In this document: piece after piece, positions 21,562 to 30,724 of the stretch
Layout: every line of letters starts with the position of its first letter
Position numbering within the stretch: position 1 is the first letter of the stretch
IMG/VR virus record: IMGVR_UViG_3300035181_000718
Coordinates: 1-36,741 of that record
Strand: one strand, 5' to 3'
DNA: 36,741 bases
From: a virus
Notes under the pieces: model-generated
Told to the model about the DNA's origin: nothing
The model's database searches: none
Seen by the model: only the letters and a program-made list of their open reading frames with translations
Position numbers and translations under genes: made by a program

Positions 21562-22542
21562 ATGTTAGACAGAAACAAGTACTGGAAATCTACCCTCGGT
21601 ATATTTGCAGATGTATTAATCGCCAAACAAGTTGACTATTCAGGAACTGGTATCGCCACTGGTGTAACTGATTTTCCAACATTCGTAAGTACAGCTGCTG
21701 AAGGTGAGATCGCCTGCTTCAATGCTGATACCAATGCCCTGATCAGTGGAGCTACCACCCCAGCTACAACAGTCAATCTGTTCTTCGCTTTGAAAAGAGA
21801 TGGTAACATTGAGAAAACTGGTACTTTCCAATTGGCTGGTGGGTACACTGCCAAACGCGTTACTTATTCTGCTCCTGTTGCTCAGATAAGTAAAGCTGTA
21901 TTTGGTGCTGTAGTACCAACTGTCGGACACTACTATAGTGTGAAAGTAATTGAAACTACTCCCGGCTACCAGCCTTTCCCATCATGGGAATATGGTGTTA
22001 CTGCTAAAGCAACTGATACTACTGCTGCTATCCTATTACAGCGCATTGTTGACCTTATCAATGATAAGACCAACGTAATTAACAAGGGCACAGATAGTAT
22101 TGTTACTGCTACATTGTCTACCACTACCATCATCTTAACCGCTGCCTCTGCAGGAATCACTTTCCGCCTGGCATTCAGTTATGACTCATTGAATGATAAT
22201 GCAGCAACTGCTACCTACTCTGGAAGTGGTACTGCCAATGCTTACTGGGGAACTGGTACTTACAACCAGGTAGCTGAACTGGAATTTGAATCTGATGTTT
22301 ACAAAGGATTAGGTACACAGTATCCCGGAATGCAAATGGCTCGTCCATCTGACTTCGGTGCTCCTACTGCATTTGCATTACCCGCTGCTACATACAATTT
22401 GTATATCATACAGGGAACTGCATCTGAAAATTCTCCTACTCCTGTTGACAGACATACACAACCACGCAACATTCTCTTGGCTATCCCTTCCAACGGTGCT
22501 ACTAACGCAGAGGCTGAAGTGAAGCTGATACTAGGATTATAA
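21562..22542 (+). CDS. abundant virion structural protein candidate (326 aa)
   Basis: 326 aa, rich in Thr, Ala and Ser, mostly beta, with few charged residues, as in tail-tube, ring or decoration proteins. Blocks such as YSVKVIETTPGYQPFPSWEYGV and TYNQVAELEFESDVYKG look like immunoglobulin- or tube-like strands. The gene is closed by its own strong terminator (22599-22624), which like that of the major capsid gene suggests high relative expression. I would expect a multi-copy virion protein; exact identity is unknown. Confidence 0.6.
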   Translation: MLDRNKYWKSTLGIFADVLIAKQVDYSGTGIATGVTDFPTFVSTAAEGEIACFNADTNALISGATTPATTVNLFFALKRDGNIEKTGTFQLAGGYTAKRVTYSAPVAQISKAVFGAVVPTVGHYYSVKVIETTPGYQPFPSWEYGVTAKATDTTAAILLQRIVDLINDKTNVINKGTDSIVTATLSTTTIILTAASAGITFRLAFSYDSLNDNAATATYSGSGTANAYWGTGTYNQVAELEFESDVYKGLGTQYPGMQMARPSDFGAPTAFALPAATYNLYIIQGTASENSPTPVDRHTQPRNILLAIPSNGATNAEAEVKLILGL

Positions 22543-22598
22543 TATAGTTCTTAGGAACATTGCAGAATTCGAAGGTTTTCATAAATATTGGACAAGCG

Positions 22599-22624
22599 GA
22601 GTGGGTTTCTACCCACTCTTTTTT
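22599..22624 (+). terminator. intrinsic terminator after the 326-aa structural gene
   Basis: GAGTGGGT (22599-22606), TTCT loop, ACCCACTC (22611-22618), then six T. Perfect 8-bp stem. Confidence 0.92.
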
Positions 22625-22659
22625 GTAACTTGTAATTGTTCTTAAACATCCTGTACACT

Positions 22660-23301
22660 ATGACTCCGAATGAAATAACCACATTGATAGCTTCCAATCT
22701 TGACAGAGAGCTGGATGTTCCCTTCAGACTTCAATTGATGGAACGGATAAAGTACTGGAGAAGCAGGCATGTCGCCAACTCCATTGGAAAAGAGCCTGGT
22801 CAGCGTAAATTCTTTCGGCAAACTCTCTACGTTAAGATGACTACTGCTTCTGCTTCAAATTATGCAGCAGGCATTGGGGAGATGCAATCCATCTCAGTTG
22901 AAAAGATACCCCTGTTGATCAGAGTGGGGACTACCTTATTTGATTACGTTGGAGGTGTGGACGGCAAGAGTCCATTTCGTGAAGTAGGCCCTGGCACAGC
23001 CAACTATCTGATGACAGGTAAGTTCGCTTCGTGGTTCCCGGCCTTTGAATACAGCAATAACAAACTCTATATTGATAAGACCGGTATCCCTGTGGTGAGA
23101 ACTGATGGCATCTTTGATGATCCCCTTCTTATCCAGCAGATGAGCTGTTCATGTTTACCTCAGGCATACAACTGTGATGTTTGGGATATTGAGTTTCCAT
23201 GCAGTGGTGACATCATGCAGCTGATTGTTCAGTCTATACTACAGATTGATTACAATCGACCTGATTCCAAGCCCACTGATGAAGTACCAGTTGAGAAATA
23301 A
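22660..23301 (+). CDS. crAss-like ring/adaptor protein (213 aa)
   Basis: 213 aa from the ATG at 22660; the longer frame from a TTG at 22636 is in the leader. The N-terminal LDVPFRLQLMERIKYWRSRHVAN segment is one I recognise from a conserved crAss-like structural family (helical entry followed by a beta domain). The C-terminus contains three nearby cysteines (SCSCLPQAYNC). Probably a ring at the head-tail interface. The cacactATG leader and CTTAAACAT element upstream match the gene at 19550. Confidence 0.65.
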   Translation: MTPNEITTLIASNLDRELDVPFRLQLMERIKYWRSRHVANSIGKEPGQRKFFRQTLYVKMTTASASNYAAGIGEMQSISVEKIPLLIRVGTTLFDYVGGVDGKSPFREVGPGTANYLMTGKFASWFPAFEYSNNKLYIDKTGIPVVRTDGIFDDPLLIQQMSCSCLPQAYNCDVWDIEFPCSGDIMQLIVQSILQIDYNRPDSKPTDEVPVEK

Positions 23302-23313
23302 CTTGAGACCGAT

Positions 23314-23952
23314 ATGGCAAAACCAATTGTAAGACCGAAGCAGTATTCCATCAAAGACGTCTATGCGGCGTATGTAAAAAAGTTACTTGATGCGCACCCT
23401 ACCTGGTGGGGGAAATACGAGAAACGCGTGAAGCGTAAAGATTGCTACATCTACGCCAAAGAGAATGGCAAAGTAGTATTGAAAATGAGCTGGTTTATCT
23501 GGAAAGATGTGATTGAAGTTTACTTCCATAAAGCCAAATACGCTATCATCCATGGAGAAACACTAAGACTGGGGGCTAACTTGGGAAAGATCAGAGGAGC
23601 CAGGATACAACGGGATTTCACCAAACCACTGGTCAACTGGCATGAGACGTTCAACGGAGAGAAAGGACCAGACGGTAAGTTGATCAAAGTCTTCCATACA
23701 GAGGACGACTACTGCAGAATTGAATGGGCTAAGTTTGGAATGATACCCAACGAGACCAATTATCACTTCAAACCTGCTGAGAAGAATATGGCCACCAGGA
23801 AGGGATTCAAGGCTGAGTTCTCCAAGGCACTCACTGATGACCCGCTACTTAAATTCAAATACAAGTACTACCCTATTATAAAGCGAATAAACAAACATCC
23901 GATACCATGCAATACCAGTACACCAGCCTTCGGGACGTCATTGGAAACGTAG
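23314..23952 (+). CDS. conserved virion protein (212 aa)
   Basis: 212 aa, very basic and aromatic (WGKYEKRVKRKDCYIYAK, FHKAKYAIIHGE, LLKFKYKYYPIIKR). The segment FGMIPNETNYHFKPA followed by KGFKAEFSKAL is characteristic of a crAss-like family near the ring genes. Function is unknown; DNA contact in the connector channel is a possible reading of its charge. It ends with TAG at 23950-23952 and its last 46 bp overlap the next gene in another frame. Confidence 0.6.
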   Translation: MAKPIVRPKQYSIKDVYAAYVKKLLDAHPTWWGKYEKRVKRKDCYIYAKENGKVVLKMSWFIWKDVIEVYFHKAKYAIIHGETLRLGANLGKIRGARIQRDFTKPLVNWHETFNGEKGPDGKLIKVFHTEDDYCRIEWAKFGMIPNETNYHFKPAEKNMATRKGFKAEFSKALTDDPLLKFKYKYYPIIKRINKHPIPCNTSTPAFGTSLET

Positions 23953-24776
23953 TACGTAATACGCGTATCCAGGACAGTTCCTTCATAGCCGACATTCATG
24001 AGTGGTTGTATGAAGCCATGGAACAACTGCAGACTCAGTTCTCTTTAGAAGGAAAATGGGAGCCGGTACAAATCAACTTCCACAAGGCTAAACTTCCCTG
24101 CGGCATGAAGTACCTGGATGGAGTTGAGTATGATGGACATAGACTAAGAGAGGGCGGTGGCGCCCGGCCTGCTGAAAGAGACAGGGCAGTGACTTATCTG
24201 GACAATTACTCAGCGTTCAATTCAGTAGTAGACAAGCAGACCTTTGATGGACACACCCTGTATGTAAGTAAACTACAGGACGTCAATGCCCTTCAATCAT
24301 GCACAGCAGGCGCCTATTACTACACGGACATGGGACACATCAATACTTCATTTTCAGATGGAAAAGTGATCCTGTACTACCGTGGCATCAAAACTGACGA
24401 AGATGGCTTTCCGATGATACCCGATAACCAAAACTACAAATCTGCACTCTACTGGTATTGTAGGGGGATGATGATCGGTGCCGGCTGGAAGGATACCATC
24501 TTCAAATTTGATTACTGCATACAGCAGTTCGAGATGCTCTACGGACCAAGAGCAATAGCTGAGATTCGTATGCCTTCTCCTGAGCAAATGGATAAACGCA
24601 TCAATACCTTTGTACGGTTCATCCCTCACCAGGGGTACTACGACAACTTCTTCTCTACACCAGGACCAGAAGGTACATTTGATACCCGCGGCTTTGGCCC
24701 TAATACAGGATTAAGCAGTGCCAACAGCAATACACAGCAGCCGTACATTGCAGGAACCAATCAACCACTCAGCTAA
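23907..24776 (+). CDS. tail adaptor protein, T7 gp11 / P22 gp4-like
   Basis: 289 aa. The N-terminus (YTSLRDVIGNVVRNTRIQDSSFIADIHEWLYEAMEQLQ) and the block GFPMIPDNQNYKSALYWYCRGMMIGAGW match crAss-like adaptor proteins that connect the portal to the tail, in the same structural role as T7 gp11. The C-terminal third is Gly/Asn/Pro-rich and probably extended. The start lies 46 bp inside the upstream gene, and its TAA overlaps the muzzle gene ATG (TAATG), pointing to coupling in tail assembly. Confidence 0.7.
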   Translation: MQYQYTSLRDVIGNVVRNTRIQDSSFIADIHEWLYEAMEQLQTQFSLEGKWEPVQINFHKAKLPCGMKYLDGVEYDGHRLREGGGARPAERDRAVTYLDNYSAFNSVVDKQTFDGHTLYVSKLQDVNALQSCTAGAYYYTDMGHINTSFSDGKVILYYRGIKTDEDGFPMIPDNQNYKSALYWYCRGMMIGAGWKDTIFKFDYCIQQFEMLYGPRAIAEIRMPSPEQMDKRINTFVRFIPHQGYYDNFFSTPGPEGTFDTRGFGPNTGLSSANSNTQQPYIAGTNQPLS

Positions 24777-27700
24777 TGCAGAAATTTAATAAACTTAGCA
24801 GAAACACCCGTCCCCAGGAACAACCCAAGGGGACGTACCCGTTTGGTAAGAACGGAGTACAGAACTACATTGAAGGAGCTACTCTCAATGAGATGGGCTT
24901 TGCCAAGTCTGCTGCAATACTACCTTACACTCAAATCGGTATCATTGAAACAGATAAGTACCCTGTTATTTTCAGCAGTAACAATGTTCACAGTGCTATC
25001 GGATACTTTGACGTGGACAATGACATTTACATCCCCAAATACGATGACGCGTCCCTCCCATTCAAACTTCCTTTTGATACCGATTTCTATATCACCGGAC
25101 AGGCCCAGCGGAACTACAAGGGAGAACTGGTAGTAGCATTCACAGATAAGAATGCCACTCCTTTCTATGTTAATATGGATACACCTATGGCCAACACCCT
25201 CAATGACCTAAAACTATTCCCCAATGCATTACCAGCAGATCTCACTATTGAAGTACAGGCTGGAGGTATCCTGTTACCCGGCGCTTATTACGCTGCACTA
25301 AAGTACACTAAGAAAGATGGAACGGAGACCAGTTACATCGCTGTAAGTGCACCTGCTGTTGTGAGTGGCACTACTGGACAGGCTACAGACAAAAGTCTTG
25401 AAATCACGCTTACTAACATAGATCCGGATTATGATTACGTACAGATAGCCATTGTAACCAAGATCAATGGCATATTATCAGCAGTACAGTTTCTTAATCC
25501 TATCCTCGCATCCGGCTCAATCACCATTGCCTACACAGGTACTGAAGTGACTGAACCAGTAACCTTGGAAGAAATACTTACTCCACGCAAGGTATACAAC
25601 AAAGTGGGTACCATGGGACAACTTAATGATGCCCTGTACATTGCTGACCTTGAGAGTCCACAGCAGATTCGGATGCAAAAGTGGGTTAATCTGATCCGAC
25701 TAAAGTGGCATTCTAAACTGATCACCGTAAATCCTGTCTATACTCCTATGTCAGAGGGTAAAGAGAAGAGTCACATGCATGGAGAAGTATACGCATGGTA
25801 CATACGTTTCAAGAAGACAGATGGCACCGTAACACAATCTTTTGTGATACCCGGAGAACCACTGGATTCCACAGACCGGCTCACCTCCCCCTTAGCTACA
25901 GCAGAAGGACTTACAGCTAAGAAGTTCCAGGTAGAAGATAGGATACCTTCATTTGACTATGCATCTAAAAGTGGCTACTTCGGTAAATGGGAGAATGCTT
26001 CTGAGAATTACCCCAACACAGATGACTTCAATTCATCTGCTGTAGGTGGAGAGGATCTGAGGGGCACTCCTGTTAGACACCACCGTTTCCCTTCTATTGC
26101 ATGGTGTAAGCAGAATCTGTTTATGGGTGAGCCCGATTACGGCCGTAACAGTTTAGATATGTTAGGCATCAGTCTGGAGAATGTAACTATACCTGCTGAA
26201 TATGCAGACCAGATAGTTGGCTGGGAACTGTTTTATGCCAAACGTAATGTGGCCAATTCTACTATCGTGGGACAGAGTCTCATGCTCAATGGTGCACGTA
26301 ACCAGGCTGAAACTGCACTATCCCCAAGTAATTACTATTCAACCGGAGGTAATTGGAACAGCTATATTGATTGGAAAAGTGGACCTGATTACCACCTATA
26401 TATGGACCAATCCATATTTCATTTCCATAGCTTTGACATGCTATTCAACAATCCCAGTGTAACACCTGACTATATTGATCTACAGCTAAAGCATTCCCGT
26501 GTGAACTTTCCTTATACGGGAGGTACTGTGGAAGATCAGTTGGTAACAGATTCCAACGATGGCCCAATGGTATTTGTACTGGACTACCTGCAAAAGGGGA
26601 TCTCACCAGTACTTCCCGCTAAACGCATCAAAGCAGTAGCTGATACTTCCTGGGTGCCAAACAATATTGAATACCTGAAGTGGCATAACAAAGGAATTGA
26701 ACGTTTCTTTGGTGGCAGATTTACACATCCTGAAGCACTCATTAGCTCCGGAGATGTATATGAGCTTACTGTTCAACCAGGTTCCCGTCATCCGTATACA
26801 GGGCCCGAGGCTCAACCTAAGTCTGAGACCTGTTTCCTGTCAAACATGATGTCGATCAAATCACAACTCTTTGTACCCTTCACTGCCCAGTCACTGGTAA
26901 GAGGGGGAAGCTCAAACACTGTGAACAATACCGAGATCTTCTACGGAGGAGACATTTACATCTGTGATTACTCCTTCCACACATACGGGTGGTTCGATAA
27001 TGAGAACCAGGTATCTCCTTACAATGGTATGTTCCAGGGAACCAAAGTAGTAAGACGCTTCATCTGTGAATGTGTGGCTAATCTTTATGCCCGCTATGAA
27101 GACCCTGCCAATCCATACAGCAGGTACTATCCGAAAAGTTCACTTACACCTAATGATAAGGACAATTACCTTACTAACTTCATGCGGGATATAGATCCTA
27201 ACCAGTTCGGCTATAAGAAGGACAGCAATGCACTGGATGATCTGTTTGCAACAGATATATTTAATACGTTCGCCGAGGACTTATACCTCCACCCATACAG
27301 GATACATCGAATGGGTAAACTGAGCCGGCAAACTAAAGTCCGTAATTGGAGAAGCTGCCTGCCACTGGATTACTACGAGATGCAGAAGAATATGGGCAAA
27401 CCTGTTCACCTGGAAGGTATGGATGACCGATTACTCATCCATTGTGAGAATGCCCTCTTCCGTACACAGGATAAAACCAAACTGGAAGCTGACATCATAT
27501 CCATCACACTTGGAAGTGGAGACATCTTCCAGTTTGAACCACAGGAAGCAAACTCAGCTCCCAGAGGGTATGCAGGGACACAGCATGACCTGGCCTGTGT
27601 ACGTACCCCAAATGGTTATATCTTTCTTGACTCCAAAGAAGGAAACATCTTCATCTACAAGGGACAGCTGGAGTTGATCAATAAAGAGATGAACGTATTC

Positions 27701-29968
27701 TTCAAAGAATACCTGCGAATGAAAGAGAATAATCCTTTTATTGGTAATGGCTACACTATTGGGTATGATCCTAAGTACAAGAGACTCCTGCTGACAGCTA
27801 AAGATGTGAGAGCCAATGCGGGCCTTATAGTAAACAACTACGATCCGGCTAACATCCTGACTTACTCTATAGGCGATCTGCTATTAAAGGACGGCAAGCT
27901 AGTACGGTTTCTTGGTGTCAATAGTACAGTCTATAACTGTGATGCTGCGCCGGTACCGGGGGTTCCCGACTTGGAACTGACTATCTCTGAAAACACTGCC
28001 GTTGGTACCCTCATAGGAACACTGGCAGGTTCTAACATTGTAAACTACTATATCACAGGCTCCTCGTCTCCCTTTGCCATTGACCCATCCACTGGTAAGG
28101 TTACAGTAGTGGGAAGCCTGGATTACTATACTCAATCTCTGTACACCTTCGCAGGTAAGGGGTTTGGCACAGCAGGAGACTTTGACGGGTTCACCCTGAT
28201 AGTTCACCTGACTTCAGTTAACCGTCCACCAGTGATACTGAACAATGAGGTAACTATCTCTGAGACTAATCTTGATGGTGACAGTGTAGCATTGATGGTG
28301 GCTACGGATCGTGAGGGAGATACACTTACTTTTGGCATCGCCGGAGGCAACACAGGTGGAACTTTCACTATCAACCCTGCAACAGGGGCTATCACCATTG
28401 CCGATCATACACAACTGGATGGCAATACCATTCCAACTTATGTGCTGGATATTACAGTCACTGATGGTACGACTCTGGTACACGGCACCTGTATTGTACA
28501 TATCACACCTGCTGATGGGGTAATTGTAATGCCAGATACTACTATCACCATTCCAGATACTACTCCATCACTAACTCCTGTAGTAACACTGGGACCGGCT
28601 CTGGTGAGAGAAGACTTGTCACTGACCTACACACTCATCTCTGAAAGTGTACCAGGAGTGTTCACAGTAGATCTAACTACACTGGTAATTACCCTTGTAA
28701 ACAATAGTTCACTTAATCCTATAGTTACCCCACAGTATCTATTACACATGAGTGTATCTGGCTCAGGTTTACCACCAGTACTCTTCACTGTGACCATCAA
28801 TGTGGAGTACACGAGGGGCTCAATTGGATTTTCACCAGCAGTCCCAAGTTGTCTCAGCGGTACTCCATCCTGTCCATCAGGGTATACACTATCCTCTGAT
28901 GGATCTGCTTGTGTAAAGACTACTACTACAGCTGCCACTATTATCAGTAGCGGAGGTTGTTTGGCGGCCAGCACTAACAGCGCCTATGGAAGTTACTTTG
29001 CCCGTATATACAAGCCAGGCTGGAATAACAGTTCCATTGAACTATTCACAGCCCCCACCAGTGACGTGTATGCAGAGATGAGTACTACTTACTGGAAAGG
29101 AAGGCCCAATGCCTGCGGTGTGTGGGTAGATAGTGATTGTAATGGAACACCGGACGCACTAACTGCAGGGGCACAGACTACCATCTCAGCTTACTATAAC
29201 AACACCGGCTCTGCCCGTACTGTGTACGTGGGTATCTTCGGAGACAATGAGTTTGAGCTGAAAGTGAATGGTGTACGTATTGCTATTACAGATGGACTGG
29301 GTACACACGAAAGCTTCAAGGTATTCCACATCTTTCCTGTAGACATTATCAATGGCGCCAACATCTTTAACGCGGTAGGTACCGGAGACGGCAGTGTCAA
29401 TGATTCCATCGGAATGATCATCTATGACAATACGCCTGCTACAATTCAGGCAGCAACTACTGATGCCGGAGTGACTATTCTTTATACCACTACCAGCATG
29501 ATCAATCAGCCCAATGTAGTAGCCACTTGTCCAAGCGGGTATGTACTGGACCTGACAGGTTCCCCTAGCTGTAAGAAGATTGAGACTGTTGTTCCTACAG
29601 GAGCTACCAATACCCGTCACTGGGATAAGGTGCAAATCAATGATCTGAGACATTCAACTATTATCAACATAGTGAACAATCAGCTTACTCCTATACTCAC
29701 TTTCCAGGATATGAATGTACCCTATTACCCGGACATTGCCAATCACATCGACTGTGGCGCTACAGTGGTAACCTATCTCAGTGCAGCAGCCTCAGGGACT
29801 GTACAGAAGAATGATTGCACCACTGGTGTAGGCTCTGTAGTTACATACACAGTTCCACAGGGAACATACATGTCCATCGTCTCCCAAGCTGCAGCAGATG
29901 CGCTGGCCGTAGCAGATGTGGCTGCCAATAAACAAACTTACGCTAACACTAAAGGAACTTGTAGCTAA
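24776..29968 (+). CDS. muzzle/stabilisation protein, N-terminal part, with cadherin-like and DUF5977 modules
   Basis: 1730 aa. Residues about 1-1030 resemble the crAss-like muzzle (T7 gp12-like, propeller) that closes the tail: PFGKNGVQNYIEGATLNEMGFA at the start and GYTIGYDPKYKRLLLTAK near residue 1000. Then come about three cadherin-like units (1060-1345; ISENTAVGTLIGT, RPPVILNNEVTISETN). Two CPSGY...C stretches flank a beta-sandwich-like region with DSDCNGTPD (1452-1460). A DUF5977-type module ends the protein (VVTYTVPQGTYMSIVSQAAA ... YANTKGTC). The usual muzzle C-terminal domain is missing here and appears in the next gene. The stop overlaps that gene as TAATG. Confidence 0.75.
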   Translation: MQKFNKLSRNTRPQEQPKGTYPFGKNGVQNYIEGATLNEMGFAKSAAILPYTQIGIIETDKYPVIFSSNNVHSAIGYFDVDNDIYIPKYDDASLPFKLPFDTDFYITGQAQRNYKGELVVAFTDKNATPFYVNMDTPMANTLNDLKLFPNALPADLTIEVQAGGILLPGAYYAALKYTKKDGTETSYIAVSAPAVVSGTTGQATDKSLEITLTNIDPDYDYVQIAIVTKINGILSAVQFLNPILASGSITIAYTGTEVTEPVTLEEILTPRKVYNKVGTMGQLNDALYIADLESPQQIRMQKWVNLIRLKWHSKLITVNPVYTPMSEGKEKSHMHGEVYAWYIRFKKTDGTVTQSFVIPGEPLDSTDRLTSPLATAEGLTAKKFQVEDRIPSFDYASKSGYFGKWENASENYPNTDDFNSSAVGGEDLRGTPVRHHRFPSIAWCKQNLFMGEPDYGRNSLDMLGISLENVTIPAEYADQIVGWELFYAKRNVANSTIVGQSLMLNGARNQAETALSPSNYYSTGGNWNSYIDWKSGPDYHLYMDQSIFHFHSFDMLFNNPSVTPDYIDLQLKHSRVNFPYTGGTVEDQLVTDSNDGPMVFVLDYLQKGISPVLPAKRIKAVADTSWVPNNIEYLKWHNKGIERFFGGRFTHPEALISSGDVYELTVQPGSRHPYTGPEAQPKSETCFLSNMMSIKSQLFVPFTAQSLVRGGSSNTVNNTEIFYGGDIYICDYSFHTYGWFDNENQVSPYNGMFQGTKVVRRFICECVANLYARYEDPANPYSRYYPKSSLTPNDKDNYLTNFMRDIDPNQFGYKKDSNALDDLFATDIFNTFAEDLYLHPYRIHRMGKLSRQTKVRNWRSCLPLDYYEMQKNMGKPVHLEGMDDRLLIHCENALFRTQDKTKLEADIISITLGSGDIFQFEPQEANSAPRGYAGTQHDLACVRTPNGYIFLDSKEGNIFIYKGQLELINKEMNVFFKEYLRMKENNPFIGNGYTIGYDPKYKRLLLTAKDVRANAGLIVNNYDPANILTYSIGDLLLKDGKLVRFLGVNSTVYNCDAAPVPGVPDLELTISENTAVGTLIGTLAGSNIVNYYITGSSSPFAIDPSTGKVTVVGSLDYYTQSLYTFAGKGFGTAGDFDGFTLIVHLTSVNRPPVILNNEVTISETNLDGDSVALMVATDREGDTLTFGIAGGNTGGTFTINPATGAITIADHTQLDGNTIPTYVLDITVTDGTTLVHGTCIVHITPADGVIVMPDTTITIPDTTPSLTPVVTLGPALVREDLSLTYTLISESVPGVFTVDLTTLVITLVNNSSLNPIVTPQYLLHMSVSGSGLPPVLFTVTINVEYTRGSIGFSPAVPSCLSGTPSCPSGYTLSSDGSACVKTTTTAATIISSGGCLAASTNSAYGSYFARIYKPGWNNSSIELFTAPTSDVYAEMSTTYWKGRPNACGVWVDSDCNGTPDALTAGAQTTISAYYNNTGSARTVYVGIFGDNEFELKVNGVRIAITDGLGTHESFKVFHIFPVDIINGANIFNAVGTGDGSVNDSIGMIIYDNTPATIQAATTDAGVTILYTTTSMINQPNVVATCPSGYVLDLTGSPSCKKIETVVPTGATNTRHWDKVQINDLRHSTIINIVNNQLTPILTFQDMNVPYYPDIANHIDCGATVVTYLSAAASGTVQKNDCTTGVGSVVTYTVPQGTYMSIVSQAAADALAVADVAANKQTYANTKGTCS

Positions 29969-30723
29969 TGAACGGATGTACTAACCCCAAAGCCAAGAAT
30001 TATAATCCGTCTGCTGATGTAGACGATGGGAGTTGCATTTACCTCGAGAAGGTAGATGGTATCTGCTATGCATTTCAGGATGCAGAACTGGATGCCCAAA
30101 TTGATAAATCCTATACACTTTCCTTCTCACTGGACGGTGGAGGCTGGGTATTCTTTCATGACTACCTGCCGGACTTCTACTTCTCAACAAAAACTCAATT
30201 GTATAATCTGAAAAACAGATCTATATATAAACATCATACTGGTAATCCTGGTGTCTTTCATGATGTAGCTATCAAACCCTTCTTTATTGACGCAGTATTC
30301 ACTGCTGACAGTGAGATGATCCTTGACAGTGTGCAGTGGATGAGTGAAGTCTTCAATGACAGACAGGAACTGGAATTTGCTACACTGACACATATTACCA
30401 TCTGGAACAATCAACAGTGTACTGGACGCATTCCACTGGATCAGGTATTCGATAACCTGGAGTATATCACCAGAAAGACACAATCTATATGGAGCTTCAG
30501 TTCCTTCAAAGACATGCTTGCTGTATATGGAACCCAGTTTCTGCTTGACATATTCCATAACTTCGCTGTAGATGATGTGGCTATAGATTTGGATAAGCCT
30601 TGGTTCGACCAGGATCTTATTCATGATAGCTTCTTTATCATACGGTTAGAGTTCGATAATTCATCCGGAAAACAATTCGTACTGCACGGAGCAGACATCA
30701 ACGCAGATAAATCTTATAGGTAA
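29968..30723 (+). CDS. detached muzzle C-terminal domain with GCTNP motif
   Basis: 251 aa. The first ~26 residues are a GCTNPKAKNYNPSAD...DDGSC unit, a motif common in Bacteroidota surface proteins. After a spacer, SYTLSFSLDGGGWVFFHDYLPDFYF, the NRSIYKHH segment and FFIDAVFTAD match what I know as the C-terminal part of crAss-like muzzle proteins, as does the later THITIWNNQQCTGRI. It would complete the truncated 1730-aa protein. Start and upstream stop overlap (TAATG). It probably assembles with the upstream product. Confidence 0.65.
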   Translation: MNGCTNPKAKNYNPSADVDDGSCIYLEKVDGICYAFQDAELDAQIDKSYTLSFSLDGGGWVFFHDYLPDFYFSTKTQLYNLKNRSIYKHHTGNPGVFHDVAIKPFFIDAVFTADSEMILDSVQWMSEVFNDRQELEFATLTHITIWNNQQCTGRIPLDQVFDNLEYITRKTQSIWSFSSFKDMLAVYGTQFLLDIFHNFAVDDVAIDLDKPWFDQDLIHDSFFIIRLEFDNSSGKQFVLHGADINADKSYR

Positions 30724-30724
30724 A

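Noticed and set aside
23314-23952. TAG recoding (alternative code) known from some crAss-like phages
   Set aside because: TAG stops at 23950, 5656 and 7461 are each followed by non-family sequence or a terminator, and large late genes are free of in-frame TAG.
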